Positions 52,978 through 61,026 of a DNA stretch of 64,000 nt are shown piece by piece; position 1 is the first letter of the stretch, and each line of letters opens with the position of its first letter. The notes beneath the pieces were generated by a model. It saw only the letters and a program-made list of their open reading frames with translations. It was not told where the DNA came from and did no database searches. Source of the stretch: Nesterenkonia alba DSM 19423. GTDB lineage: Bacteria > Actinomycetota > Actinomycetes > Actinomycetales > Micrococcaceae. The stretch spans positions 54,732 to 118,731 of the forward strand of contig NZ_ATXP01000008.1 in NCBI RefSeq assembly GCF_000421745.1, in the 5' to 3' direction. The position numbers and the translations under genes are program-made.

Positions 52978-54693
52978 TTACGACGCCGGCAGCTTCTCGT
53001 CGTCGGTGAGCAGTTCGTCGTCTTCAGGTTCCTTCTGAAGTTTGCGGGCGCCGAGCATCGCGATAATCGACTCGATGAGCACCCAGGTCCCGGCGATGAG
53101 GATGACGACGTTGAGGCTGAAGAGCAGCCATTCGCCGTCGTCGAAGAACCCGAACACCTGCACGAGCGCGGCGTAGAGACTCATCACCAGCACAAACGCC
53201 ATCGGGATGAGCACTGGCAGGAACGGCCGGCCCTTGCGCAGCAGGATCACGGTGATGATGCCCATGGTCAGTGCAGCCAGCAGCTGGTTGGTGGTGCCAA
53301 ATAGCGGCCAGATGAGCATCCCGCCGGAGCCGTCGCCGCCCTGGGAGAAGGTCAGGGCCGCAGCGATGACCACCACCACGGCGGTGGAGACCACCACATT
53401 GACCTTCACCTTGGCGAGTTCGCCGACCTCCTGAACCACGAACCGCATCAGGCGCACCCCGGTGTCCATGGTCGTCGCGGCGAAGAGCACCGCCATGGTG
53501 GCCAAGATCGTGGCCGAAAGCCCGGCAGGGATGCCCAGCCCGGCGTTGACAATGTTCGCGCCACCTTCGACGAAGACCGGAACCCCGCCGGAGGAGAACG
53601 AGTCGTAGACCTCTTCCCACTGGGCCAGGGTCTGGAACCCGGCGGTGGTGGCGATGATCGCACCCAGGGCGAGCAGACCCTCACCCACGGCGCCGAAGTA
53701 GCCGACGAACCGGGCATCGGTTTCCCGATCCAGCTGTTTGGAGGTGGTTCCGGTGGCCACAGTGCCGTGGAACCCGGAGATCGCACCGCAGGCGATCGTC
53801 ACGAACAACAGCGGGATGAGAGAGGGCGTATCTGCCGGGGCGTTGGAGTTAAATGCCGGTGCGACGATAGTGGGTGTGGCGATCAGCGTGGCACCATAGA
53901 GGATCCCCAGTCCGATGAACAGCTGAATGCCATTGATGTAGTCACGTGGCTGCAGCAGCACCCACACCGGCAGCAGGGAGGCCACCGCAGCGTAGAGGAA
54001 CAGCAGCACGATCCACTGGCCATTGGGGTTCAAGCCCAGGAACTGCTCCGGCAGGGTGATGGGGTAGCGGTCACCCACCAGGATCAGGGCGTACAGCGCA
54101 GCCACGCCCAGGGCGGTCACCAGCAGCAGGTTCATGCGGAACCGGTAGATCGCCTGGCCCACCAGCAGGGCGACGATGAGCGCACCCCAGACCGGGATGA
54201 CCGCGCCAGGCTGAGCCACAAGCAGGTCGGAGATGACCACACCGAAGGCACAGACCACCATGAGCAGCAGCAAAAAGACAACTACTAAGAAGAGGTTTCG
54301 TCCACGGGGACCGATGTACCGGCCAGAGAGAGTGCCGATCGATTGGCCCTTATTGCGCTGGGAAGCCCAGAGGGCTCCGAGATCGTGCATCCCGGCGATA
54401 AAGATGGTCCCGAAGACCACCCAGAGGAAGGCTGGCAGCCACCCCCAGATGACAGCGACCGCAGGACCGACGATCGGGGCGGCACCGGCCACAGAGGTGA
54501 AGTGGTGGCCCCAGAGGACGTATTTATTGGTGGGCACGAAGTCCACACCATCGCGGTAGGCGTGTGAGGGGGTCTTGAACTCGGCATTGAGCTTGTAGAC
54601 CCGCCGGGCCAGGAACTTGGAGTACAGCAGGTATCCGGCCACCATCATCGCGACGCCGATGAGGGCCAGAACCACGGAATTTGGTGCATCCAT
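52978..54693 (-). CDS. cstA: CstA-family peptide/pyruvate transporter
   Basis: A 571-aa carbon-starvation protein with about 15-16 helices; members import pyruvate or peptides when carbon is short. Conserved blocks include GAAPIVGPAVAVIWGWLPAFLWVVFG, GSIxHG-like SGFHGTVATGTTSKQL and FGTTNQLLAALTM. The ATG at 54693 has AGGAGAG 6 nt upstream; the longer frame includes the promoter. A CRP-type box and a TATACT -10 lie upstream. It heads the operon with the CC-ended protein and the ArsA-like ATPase. Confidence 0.93.
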   Translation of the reverse strand: MDAPNSVVLALIGVAMMVAGYLLYSKFLARRVYKLNAEFKTPSHAYRDGVDFVPTNKYVLWGHHFTSVAGAAPIVGPAVAVIWGWLPAFLWVVFGTIFIAGMHDLGALWASQRNKGQSIGTLSGRYIGPRGRNLFLVVVFLLLLMVVCAFGVVISDLLVAQPGAVIPVWGALIVALLVGQAIYRFRMNLLLVTALGVAALYALILVGDRYPITLPEQFLGLNPNGQWIVLLFLYAAVASLLPVWVLLQPRDYINGIQLFIGLGILYGATLIATPTIVAPAFNSNAPADTPSLIPLLFVTIACGAISGFHGTVATGTTSKQLDRETDARFVGYFGAVGEGLLALGAIIATTAGFQTLAQWEEVYDSFSSGGVPVFVEGGANIVNAGLGIPAGLSATILATMAVLFAATTMDTGVRLMRFVVQEVGELAKVKVNVVVSTAVVVVIAAALTFSQGGDGSGGMLIWPLFGTTNQLLAALTMGIITVILLRKGRPFLPVLIPMAFVLVMSLYAALVQVFGFFDDGEWLLFSLNVVILIAGTWVLIESIIAMLGARKLQKEPEDDELLTDDEKLPAS

Positions 54694-54781
54694 CGGGCTC
54701 TCCTGAAGAGGTTCAAAGTCAGTGACCGGCGTCATATTACGGCCAGAAGGCGCCCGGGCGATACTCAGGTGAGTCGAGTCC

Positions 54782-54812
54782 AGTATATGACCTAAATGTG
54801 ATATACGCCACA
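54782..54812 (-). promoter_or_regulatory. cstA promoter with CRP/GlxR-type box
   Basis: TGTGATATACGCCACA (54797-54812) matches 9 of 10 fixed positions of the TGTGA-N6-TCACA consensus. On the minus strand -10 TATACT (54787-54782) follows, with TGGCGT 17 nt upstream inside the box, so the regulator would compete with polymerase. Confidence 0.65.
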
Positions 54813-54903
54813 GTATCAGGGGTGGTGATGCTCGCCCGTGCTCCCTCGCCAGTGCCACGTCGTCTCGAGTGACGCAGCACAGCGTCTGCGAGGATCTAGT
54901 AGC

Positions 54904-55701
54904 TCAGGAGTGTGTGCCTTCACGCGTCCAGGCGAGAAGCTCGGCATCGGTGAGTACACCGTGTGGGTGTGGTCCGGCGGCCCACACTCGGTCTCGTTCT
55001 TGCTGGGTGAATCCCGACGGGCTGTGGGCGAAGACGAGGTTGCCCTCATCGGTGGCGGTGAGGGTTTCCTGCGGGGCTGACAGCAGGGCGGTAGCGGGGT
55101 CCCCCGTGGCGCTGAGCATCGTTGCGGTGAGCTTGCGTGCGAACTTCATGTCGGCGTCGTCGCCGTAATTGACCAGCGCCAGTCCTTGGGGGTTCAGTGT
55201 GGAGAAGACGCGGGCGAAGAACGCAGCACGTGTCACACGGGCCGGGGCTGCCGCGGAGTTGAACAGATCCACTACGACGACGTCGAATTTTCTGGTGGCG
55301 CGTTCTGAGCTGAGGACATCGGCGGCGTCACCGGTGACGAGCTCAGGTGCTTGGCGCATGGGCAGGTGTTCCAGGACGAACCCGACGAGCTCGGGCTCGA
55401 TCTCCACCACGGTCTGCCGGGTGTGGGGCCACCGGTGTTCGACCCACAGGGGGAGAGTCAGTGCCCCGGCACCTAAGTGCAGGATTGAGGTGGGTGCTCC
55501 GTTGAAGAGGCGGGGTGCCGTCGTCGTCAGCAGTGTGCTGAACCGGATGAGGTAATCGTGGAGGAGGAAATCCGGGTCCCCGACTTCCACGTGCGACTGC
55601 TCAGCACCGTCGATGAACAACACCACTCCGCGGTCGGTGAGCGTGTCCTCACGCAGCTCAGCAGTGCTGCCGGAATGCGAGAGGCGGGTCCGGGCGTACA
55701 T
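54904..55701 (-). CDS. Spermidine-synthase-like Rossmann protein (SAM-binding fold)
   Basis: A 265-aa protein of the spermidine synthase/methyltransferase fold. ILHLGAGALTLPLWV is the nucleotide motif, VVEIEPELVGFVLEHLP the acidic loop, and FDVVVVDLFNSAAAPA replaces the DxxD... catalytic stretch of true polyamine synthases. It has no transmembrane part, unlike the fused membrane forms. Polyamine synthesis is therefore doubtful. ATG 55701 follows AAGGAT; an ATG 21 codons earlier overlaps the symporter gene. Confidence 0.75.
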   Translation of the reverse strand: MYARTRLSHSGSTAELREDTLTDRGVVLFIDGAEQSHVEVGDPDFLLHDYLIRFSTLLTTTAPRLFNGAPTSILHLGAGALTLPLWVEHRWPHTRQTVVEIEPELVGFVLEHLPMRQAPELVTGDAADVLSSERATRKFDVVVVDLFNSAAAPARVTRAAFFARVFSTLNPQGLALVNYGDDADMKFARKLTATMLSATGDPATALLSAPQETLTATDEGNLVFAHSPSGFTQQERDRVWAAGPHPHGVLTDAELLAWTREGTHS

Positions 55702-55738
55702 CGGCAGTGGATCCTTCACAGGTATGGAGCCAGTGGTG

Positions 55739-57214
55739 TCAGCGCGGCAGGGGGACAGGTTCACGGCGGGAGCGGGAGGCGGCTATGAATTCCCGGGCCC
55801 GTTGAGTGCGAGCGCTGGTGAGCAGGCTGACGACGACGAACAGCGCCGTGGAGACTATCAATCCCCAGACACCGCTCCCCTGACCCAGCAGCAGGTATCC
55901 GGTGTATTCAAGCACCAACACCAGCGTCCCGGCCACAGTCACCGAGACGATGACCCCAGCGGCAGTGCCCCGGGACCAGAAGAACGCGCCGATCGTGGGC
56001 GGGACCATCACCAGCAGTCCCGCGGAGGCCGAGACTGAGAGCACTGCGATGAGGTCTAGCTGCAGGTGCGCGAACCAGTAGGCGAGCCCGGCGATCACCG
56101 GCAGCACCAGTCGGCCCAGCAGCAGCTGGGTCCGTTCGGTGGCGCCACGGTGGGCGGGTCGGTACACATCCCGGGTCACCATGGAGGACAGGGTGAGCAT
56201 GATCGAGTCGATCGTGGAGACCGCCGCGGCCATGATCCCAATCATCACGATGATGGCCAGCGGCACTGGAACCAGATCCGAGGACAACAGTGCCGGGGTG
56301 GCCTGGTCGGGGGAGCTGAGCTCGTCGAACTCTAGGATGGCGGCCAGCCCCCAGATCACCGAGATCATCGTGTAGATGAAGCCGAAGACCATGAAACCCA
56401 GGAGCATCCGCCGCATATCCCGCATCGAGGCCGGGGTGTAGAGCCGCTGGCTGACCTGCGGGTTGGAGATCATGAAGAACACCCACGGCAGGGTCAGTGC
56501 CAGGAAGGTGCTGAAGGTGAAGTAGCCGGTGCCCGGCACGCTGAGCACGCCTGGTTCAGCGGCCAGGTCCCCGAAGAAGCTGCCTAGCCCGCCGAGTTGG
56601 GTGATGACCAGGATCACCACCAGGCTGGCTGAGACCACCATGATGATCGACTGGAGGGAGTCGGTCCAGGCCACTGAGCGCAGCCCGGCGATCAGCGCGA
56701 ACGCCAGTGCCAGGCCTGCTGCCAGGGTGGTGCCGGCGGTGAAGCTGATTGCCCCGCCGGACATCCCCGAGAGCAGGTAGCCGACACCGGCTAACTGGAC
56801 TGCAGCATAGGGGATGAGGAAGACACAGCTGGCAATCGCCGTCGTCGCCCCCGCTGCCCGGCTGGAATACCGGTGCCCGAGCATCTCAGAGGGGGTGACG
56901 TAACCGTAGGTTTTGCCCACCCGCCAGAATCGGGGTCCGAAGATGAGGATGAGGACCACACCGCAGAGGTAGAGCAACTCGAAACCCAGAGCCCCGACGC
57001 CGCCGGCGTAGGTCAACCCCGCCAGGCCGATCATCATGAAGGCGCTGTAGGTGGTGGCTGAGTAGCTCATCGCTGAGACGAAGCCGCCCATCTTTCGGCC
57101 ACCGAGGAAGTAGTCGGACATATCCCCGGAGCCACCGCTGCGGGAGGCGACCGCGGCGAGGAGCGCGACGGCGACGTAGATGGCCACACCGGTCCAGATC
57201 CACAGGGGGTCCAC
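55739..57214 (-). CDS. Sodium:solute symporter (SSS family)
   Basis: A 491-aa transporter with 13 predicted helices. SATTYSAFMMIGLAGLTYAGG, GLRSVAWTDSLQ and AAAVSTIDSIMLTLSSMVTRDVYRP are SSS signatures; the last contains the Na2-site serine/threonine. Substrate unknown (pantothenate, proline, monocarboxylates all belong here). The GTG start lies 1 nt after the stop of a small two-helix membrane protein, the common actinobacterial subunit arrangement. Confidence 0.9.
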   Translation of the reverse strand: MDPLWIWTGVAIYVAVALLAAVASRSGGSGDMSDYFLGGRKMGGFVSAMSYSATTYSAFMMIGLAGLTYAGGVGALGFELLYLCGVVLILIFGPRFWRVGKTYGYVTPSEMLGHRYSSRAAGATTAIASCVFLIPYAAVQLAGVGYLLSGMSGGAISFTAGTTLAAGLALAFALIAGLRSVAWTDSLQSIIMVVSASLVVILVITQLGGLGSFFGDLAAEPGVLSVPGTGYFTFSTFLALTLPWVFFMISNPQVSQRLYTPASMRDMRRMLLGFMVFGFIYTMISVIWGLAAILEFDELSSPDQATPALLSSDLVPVPLAIIVMIGIMAAAVSTIDSIMLTLSSMVTRDVYRPAHRGATERTQLLLGRLVLPVIAGLAYWFAHLQLDLIAVLSVSASAGLLVMVPPTIGAFFWSRGTAAGVIVSVTVAGTLVLVLEYTGYLLLGQGSGVWGLIVSTALFVVVSLLTSARTQRAREFIAASRSRREPVPLPR

Positions 57215-57215
57215 G

Positions 57216-57473
57216 TCAGTCCTTCCACTCGAAGCTGAGGATGGCGACGATTCCCAACACCACCAGTGTGGAGGCGGTCCAGAAGAGGAAGCTGCCGTAC
57301 CAGGCGTCGATATCGCGCAGCAGGGTGTAGGGCACTGCGTACATCAGCACGATGATGACACCCACCGTGCCCAGGGCCCACCGGCGTACGGTGCTGTTTA
57401 CTCCCAGATGATCTCCAGCTCTTCTTGGGTGAAGTTCACGATGGGGGTGCCGATGCGGGTGGAATCCCCCCAC
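57216..57473 (-). CDS. Small two-helix membrane partner of the SSS symporter (DUF3311-like)
   Basis: The recognisable part is about 60 aa: RRWALGTVGVIIVLMYAVPYTLL, then DAWYGSFLFWTASTLVVLGIVAIL, two transmembrane helices with the aromatic Tyr/Phe loop of DUF3311-type proteins found before SSS symporters. The start is uncertain: the stated GTG gives 85 aa but overlaps the upstream gene by 76 bp; the GTG at 57365 (49 aa) avoids this but trims the first helix. It ends 1 nt before the symporter. Confidence 0.6.
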   Translation of the reverse strand: MGGFHPHRHPHRELHPRRAGDHLGVNSTVRRWALGTVGVIIVLMYAVPYTLLRDIDAWYGSFLFWTASTLVVLGIVAILSFEWKD

Positions 57474-58867
57474 AGCTCGAAGCGACCTTCCTGGCCGTCC
57501 TCGACGCCGTCGACGTAGACGTCGATGCTGCCGCTGAAGTAGTCCGGCTCCACCAGGTGGGGCTGCTGGTAGTCGAACCGCGGGGTGAGGTTGTTCAACT
57601 CTTCTTCGGTGCTGGTGGGCATGCTGCGCTCCACGGTGCCGTCGATGAGTTCTGTGCCGTCGATTTCCTCAGGGATGTCGAGTCCGCAGCCGGCTTCGAG
57701 GTCTTCGGAGGACATGCACTCCTCGATCTCGGAGAGGATGAGCTCGCGCCATTCTTCGAGAGCGTCATCGCTGAGGGCCATGTCGCTGCTGGAGAGGAAG
57801 ACATCGGAGCCGTCGGCCTGGACTAGGCCGTCTTCGATGCTGTCGAAGGTGTAGGCCTCGATGTTGAAGCCGAGCTCGTAGACCAGCCCGGCGAAGACGT
57901 CCACAGAGCCGTTGACCTCTTCCCCGTTGAGGGTGGGGCTGAGTTCACCGGTGGCATCAGGCAGGCTGAACCGCTCGGTGACCGAGTTGGGTTGGATCTC
58001 CCACTCGTCGGAGTCGAAGGACTGCCACAGTTGAGCGGTGAGCTCGATCTGTTCTCCGTCAACGGTGAGGGTGACGTCAACGTCGGCGCTGTAGTCGTCC
58101 TCGTTGAGGACTTCCCCCACGCTGATGTCGTCAATGGGGGCAAGCTCCAGGGAGTCAGCGAGGATCTCAGCGGACATGGCGTTGTTGGTGGGGTTGGATT
58201 CCCACAGGCTGGTGGCGGCGTCGTAGTCCCCGTCGGCCAGGGCGGTGAAGTAGGTTTCGACCGCGCTGGCCGGATCCGAGGTGTCTCCGGCAGCGTCTTC
58301 GTCTTCTTCGGCGTCTTCGTCTTCGGTGACCTCGTCGTCGGTGGTGTCGGTCTCGTCATCGTCCCCGCCGCTGAACAGCAGCACCAGAATGAGGATGAGG
58401 CCACCGATGAGCAGCACACCGACGATGGCGATGATCGCGATGATGAGGCCGACCGGGCTCTTCTTTTCCCCGTCGCCGTCTCCGCCGCCGCCCTGGGTGT
58501 AGGGGTTGCCGGGACCCTGTGGGGGCTGACTGTTGCCCGGACCCTGGGGTGGTTGGCCACCGTAGCCGGGTTGCTGGTGCTGGGAGTACTGACCCGGCTG
58601 CTGCCCGTAGGGAGGCTGACCGGGTTGCTGGCCCTGCGGATGGCCCTGATGCGGTCCGCTCGGGTGCTGACCTGCCTGCGGTTGACCGCCCTGGTGGGGG
58701 TACTGGCCCTGCTGGCCCGTGTTGCCGTAGGGGCCAGGCTGCTGGCCGTAGGGGTTCTGCTGCCCAGCCCCCTGTCCCTGCTGGTTACCAGGGTGTCTCT
58801 GGTCTCCGTTGGAGGATCCCCATTGCTGGTGTCCGCCGTTCTCCGGTCCGCCGCTGTGCTGGCTCAT
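57398..58867 (-). CDS. Membrane protein with Gln/Gly/Pro-rich cytoplasmic tail and acidic outer domain
   Basis: About 489 aa. Residues 1-130 are a low-complexity tail of Q, G, P, H and Y (many QQPGQ and GPGN repeats). One transmembrane helix (about 140-165) follows, then a very acidic linker and an outer domain (about 200-489) that starts like DUF4878/SnoaL-type folds (ASAVETYFTALADGDYDAATSLW). Two cysteines near the end may bond. The layout resembles envelope proteins with disordered cytoplasmic tails. ATG 58867 has GGAACGGGAA upstream; an ATG nine codons earlier exists. Function unknown. Confidence 0.75.
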   Translation of the reverse strand: MSQHSGGPENGGHQQWGSSNGDQRHPGNQQGQGAGQQNPYGQQPGPYGNTGQQGQYPHQGGQPQAGQHPSGPHQGHPQGQQPGQPPYGQQPGQYSQHQQPGYGGQPPQGPGNSQPPQGPGNPYTQGGGGDGDGEKKSPVGLIIAIIAIVGVLLIGGLILILVLLFSGGDDDETDTTDDEVTEDEDAEEDEDAAGDTSDPASAVETYFTALADGDYDAATSLWESNPTNNAMSAEILADSLELAPIDDISVGEVLNEDDYSADVDVTLTVDGEQIELTAQLWQSFDSDEWEIQPNSVTERFSLPDATGELSPTLNGEEVNGSVDVFAGLVYELGFNIEAYTFDSIEDGLVQADGSDVFLSSSDMALSDDALEEWRELILSEIEECMSSEDLEAGCGLDIPEEIDGTELIDGTVERSMPTSTEEELNNLTPRFDYQQPHLVEPDYFSGSIDVYVDGVEDGQEGRFELWGDSTRIGTPIVNFTQEELEIIWE

Positions 58868-58957
58868 CTGATTCCCGTTCCGTTCGTTCCCCATGTCAGG
58901 GACAGCATTGTCAACGGGTCTTATGCTATCGGCTCTGCCGTGGCAGCGGTATGTGGC

Positions 58958-59584
58958 TCAGTCGAGTGTGCCGGCTCGATAGGCCTTGGCGGAGGCTTCG
59001 AGCTCCTCGGCAGTGGTGGTCAACTGGTGGGCTTTGTCGGTGAGTCGTTGGGCCTCAGTACTGGTGAGGTCCTGGTGATCGGCCCAGAGCGCCTGGCCCC
59101 GGGCGATGACTCGGCAAAAGGCTGCGGCACGGTCGAAGGCGACGTCGATATCTCCGCTGTGCATGCCGTGCAGTACTCGGTCGGCCAGCCGGGTCATCTC
59201 CTCGGCGGTGGGTGGCTCTGCGATCCCGGCGATGACCGAAGGAGCCGAATGGCTGCGGCCTAAGCGGTAGTACTCGCTCATGCGTTCAGGGCTGGCACGC
59301 ACGGCCTGGCGGAGAGCGTAAATCCGCCAGAGCGACCCGGCCATTGAGCGCGCCGGTGAGTGGGACCAGAGTTCGGCGATGGCGTCGAGACCTTCGGTTT
59401 CGGCCAGTCGGATGAAACGCTCGGTGGCTTCGGGGTCAGCGGCTTCCCGTCCGGTGTTGACGAGGGCGTGTGCGGTGTCATGGGCGGCTTGGGAGACCAG
59501 TGCCGGATCAGTGCCGCCCTCACGACGGTCGAACGTGGCAGGGTCGGCATAGGCTGGACGGCGGTAGCGCGGTGCGTAGCCCAT
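58958..59584 (-). CDS. Conserved hypothetical helical protein, 208 aa
   Basis: Predominantly helical; starts MGYAPRYRRPAYADPATF and contains WSHSPARSMAGSLWRIYALRQAV and an Ala/Glu-rich C-terminal coiled segment (TDKAHQLTTTAEELEASAKAY). A GGAG ribosome site lies upstream. I recognise it only as a type of protein seen in actinobacterial genomes and cannot assign a role. It is the last gene before the truncated tRNA and the island. Confidence 0.7.
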   Translation of the reverse strand: MGYAPRYRRPAYADPATFDRREGGTDPALVSQAAHDTAHALVNTGREAADPEATERFIRLAETEGLDAIAELWSHSPARSMAGSLWRIYALRQAVRASPERMSEYYRLGRSHSAPSVIAGIAEPPTAEEMTRLADRVLHGMHSGDIDVAFDRAAAFCRVIARGQALWADHQDLTSTEAQRLTDKAHQLTTTAEELEASAKAYRAGTLD

Positions 59585-59646
59585 ACGAGGTAACTCCTCT
59601 CCTGTAGCTCACCTGCGATACGATGGTCTCCGGCCTTTTGGCCACC

Positions 59647-59689
59647 GGGCCTTTAGCTCAGATGGTAGAGCATCGGACTTTTAATCCGC
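59647..59689 (+). tRNA. 5' half of tRNA-Lys (anticodon TTT), 3' half replaced
   Basis: GGGCCTTTAGCTCAGATGG begins a canonical acceptor and D-arm; the anticodon loop CTTTTAA follows and the 3' anticodon strand reads TCCG. From about base 43 on the text (CTTGCGAGCGCC...) is not tRNA: no variable loop, T-arm or acceptor strand complementary to GGGCCTT is found downstream. TACGAT just upstream may be the old promoter. Best read as an attachment-site junction of an integrated element. Confidence 0.75.
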
Positions 59690-59792
59690 TTGCGAGCGCC
59701 GTACGCGACCTCGGCCACGGTTCTCTCGATCCCTGTCATACCAGCGATCCAGAGCCATTCCTCCTCTGTGATTCCAGCGTCGCGAACACCCT

Positions 59793-59816
59793 TTGATGGC
59801 CATTTTGATGGCCATT
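59793..59816. repeat. Two tandem 12-nt repeats near the tRNA junction
   Basis: TTTGATGGCCAT occurs twice head to tail and is followed by T4; each copy contains the palindrome ATGGCCAT. Position 100 nt from the junction suits arm-type integrase or excisionase binding sites. Confidence 0.6.
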
Positions 59817-59834
59817 TTTCGGGCGTGCTGCGGA

Positions 59835-60167
59835 CTACGGAGTGTCTGAGGGCGCAGTTGTTGGGTTCTCCCTGGCTTCCTGAGCAAGAAGCGCCTCCTT
59901 CATAAGGACTTGAAGGTACGTCTGCTGTCTGACAGGTGGATCGTCGCCGTGAAACTGTTCCCACTTCTCAGCGATGAGGGCTTGATCCTCTGGAGAGAAA
60001 CGAATGAGACTGCCCTGGCGGTGACAAGGCCAGGCCCCTCGGTTCGCCTTGGCAAGAACTTTCTTCACCGGGTGCGAGTAGAGAACAGCGATCTCTTGAG
60101 CTGTTACCCAACGCGCAGAGTCCGCTATACGTGTTGCTGGTCTCCTTGGAGACCTCTCAGACGACAT
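59835..60167 (-). CDS. Excisionase-like helix-turn-helix protein 1
   Basis: A 110-aa small basic DNA-binding protein of the HTH_17/excisionase type: WVTAQEIAVLYSHPVKKVLAKANRGAWPCHR, then IRFSPEDQALIAEKW. Such proteins bind attachment sites or act as directionality factors. It starts 11 bp inside the preceding paralogue, so both are translated together. No integrase is in view. Confidence 0.7.
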   Translation of the reverse strand: MSSERSPRRPATRIADSARWVTAQEIAVLYSHPVKKVLAKANRGAWPCHRQGSLIRFSPEDQALIAEKWEQFHGDDPPVRQQTYLQVLMKEALLAQEARENPTTAPSDTP

Positions 60168-60447
60168 CGTTGAGGAGCCTCTTGATTCGCTCCCGCCGGA
60201 GCGCGTTCTGCTTGCGGGTGGGCAAGTCGGGTTGGTTGGATTTCCACATATCGCGAATGTCCCGCTGGTCCTCCGGGGAGAACCTAATTGTGCGGCCCAT
60301 GCGATGGCAGGGCCACTCCCCGGTCTTGATGCGGGTCCTTACTGCCGTTTGTGACATCGCGTAGAGGTCGGCCAAGTCTGAGACTGTTGCCCACCGCTGC
60401 ATGAGCTCATACTCGTCCAGCGGTCGCTCGTCTTTGCGCTGAGTCAT
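60157..60447 (-). CDS. Excisionase-like helix-turn-helix protein 2
   Basis: A 96-aa paralogue of the next gene: WATVSDLADLYAMSQTAVRTRIKTGEWPCHR and TIRFSPEDQRDIRDMW align closely with it. The ATG at 60447 is 12 nt after GGAAG. Two excisionase-like genes in tandem may give a heteromeric factor or separate regulators. Confidence 0.7.
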   Translation of the reverse strand: MTQRKDERPLDEYELMQRWATVSDLADLYAMSQTAVRTRIKTGEWPCHRMGRTIRFSPEDQRDIRDMWKSNQPDLPTRKQNALRRERIKRLLNDVV

Positions 60448-60677
60448 CACGTCAGATTCTTCCAGTCGTTGCACGAGTAGGGAACAGTCGCAAAGCCACA
60501 ACTGGGTGCAGCTGCTTTGCTAGCGAGAGGCCAGCGGACAACGTATGCTAAGATTTTTGGCGGTTCGCGGACTATCCTGTATCTCAAAATTTTGGGTAGA
60601 TTTGCGTGCTCCACAGGAAAACATCAGACACCTGAACGGCCTCCCCGGCCACAATCTCTGAAAGGGGGTGGAGTCTC

Positions 60678-60752
60678 ATGGACGACAGTCCGAGTCCGAA
60701 TATCAGCGGCGCTGATCGCATCTACTCCGCCCCTGCAAGCCTTTCTCGCTAA
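60678..60752 (+). CDS. Upstream ORF (24 aa) in the mgtE leader
   Basis: MDDSPSPNISGADRIYSAPASLSR (split: MDDSPSPN then ISGADRIYSAPASLSR), stop TAA. A strong ribosome site GGGGGTGGAG lies 7 nt upstream. The N-terminus combines acidic residues and prolines, like the Mg-sensing leader peptide MgtL (MEPDPTP...). It is followed by hairpins and precedes the Mg transporter gene, so it may be a translated sensor (inference). The leader between 60502 and 61026 has no M-box-like sequence I can recognise. Confidence 0.5.
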   Translation: MDDSPSPNISGADRIYSAPASLSR

Positions 60753-60826
60753 GCATCGGTCCTGCCAGTCAGCAGGAGCTTGATGACCAGCAGACCCCGT
60801 ATTTCGCGCGGGATGCTTCTTCTTGT
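60753..60826 (+). promoter_or_regulatory. Hairpins and U-rich tract behind the upstream ORF
   Basis: TCCTGC-CAGTCA-GCAGGA (about 60760-60777) is embedded in GGTC/GACC; GCATC (60753-60757) can instead pair with GGATGC (60811-60816), followed by TTCTTCTTGT. Mutually exclusive folds just past a leader ORF are the pattern of an attenuator. Confidence 0.4.
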
Positions 60827-61026
60827 CATTGAACCCCCGCTAACTTCTGCCGTGTGCTTCTCCTTGCTCGGGCGTAGGCCTATGTGTGTTCAGCGTCCTT
60901 AGACACCAGCGTTTCGCAGTTATCTCTGAACACCTATCGCCTTACTGCCGCGCGCTCTTTTCCCACGAGGGACATTGCCCTAGGGAGAGGTGTGCCTGCG
61001 GCCTGATATCTCAAGGAGAAAGACCA

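Noticed and set aside
54904..55701. True spermidine synthase (speE)
   Set aside because: The catalytic aspartate stretch is replaced by DLFNSAAAP, so only the fold is assigned.
59653..59964. 103-aa minus-strand frame across the tRNA junction
   Set aside because: It ends inside the tRNA and has no start signal; possibly the decayed end of an integrase gene, but the evidence is too thin to annotate.
60502..61026. M-box (ykoK) magnesium riboswitch in the mgtE leader
   Set aside because: I could not find the conserved M-box core segments in the leader, although a covariance search would be the proper test.
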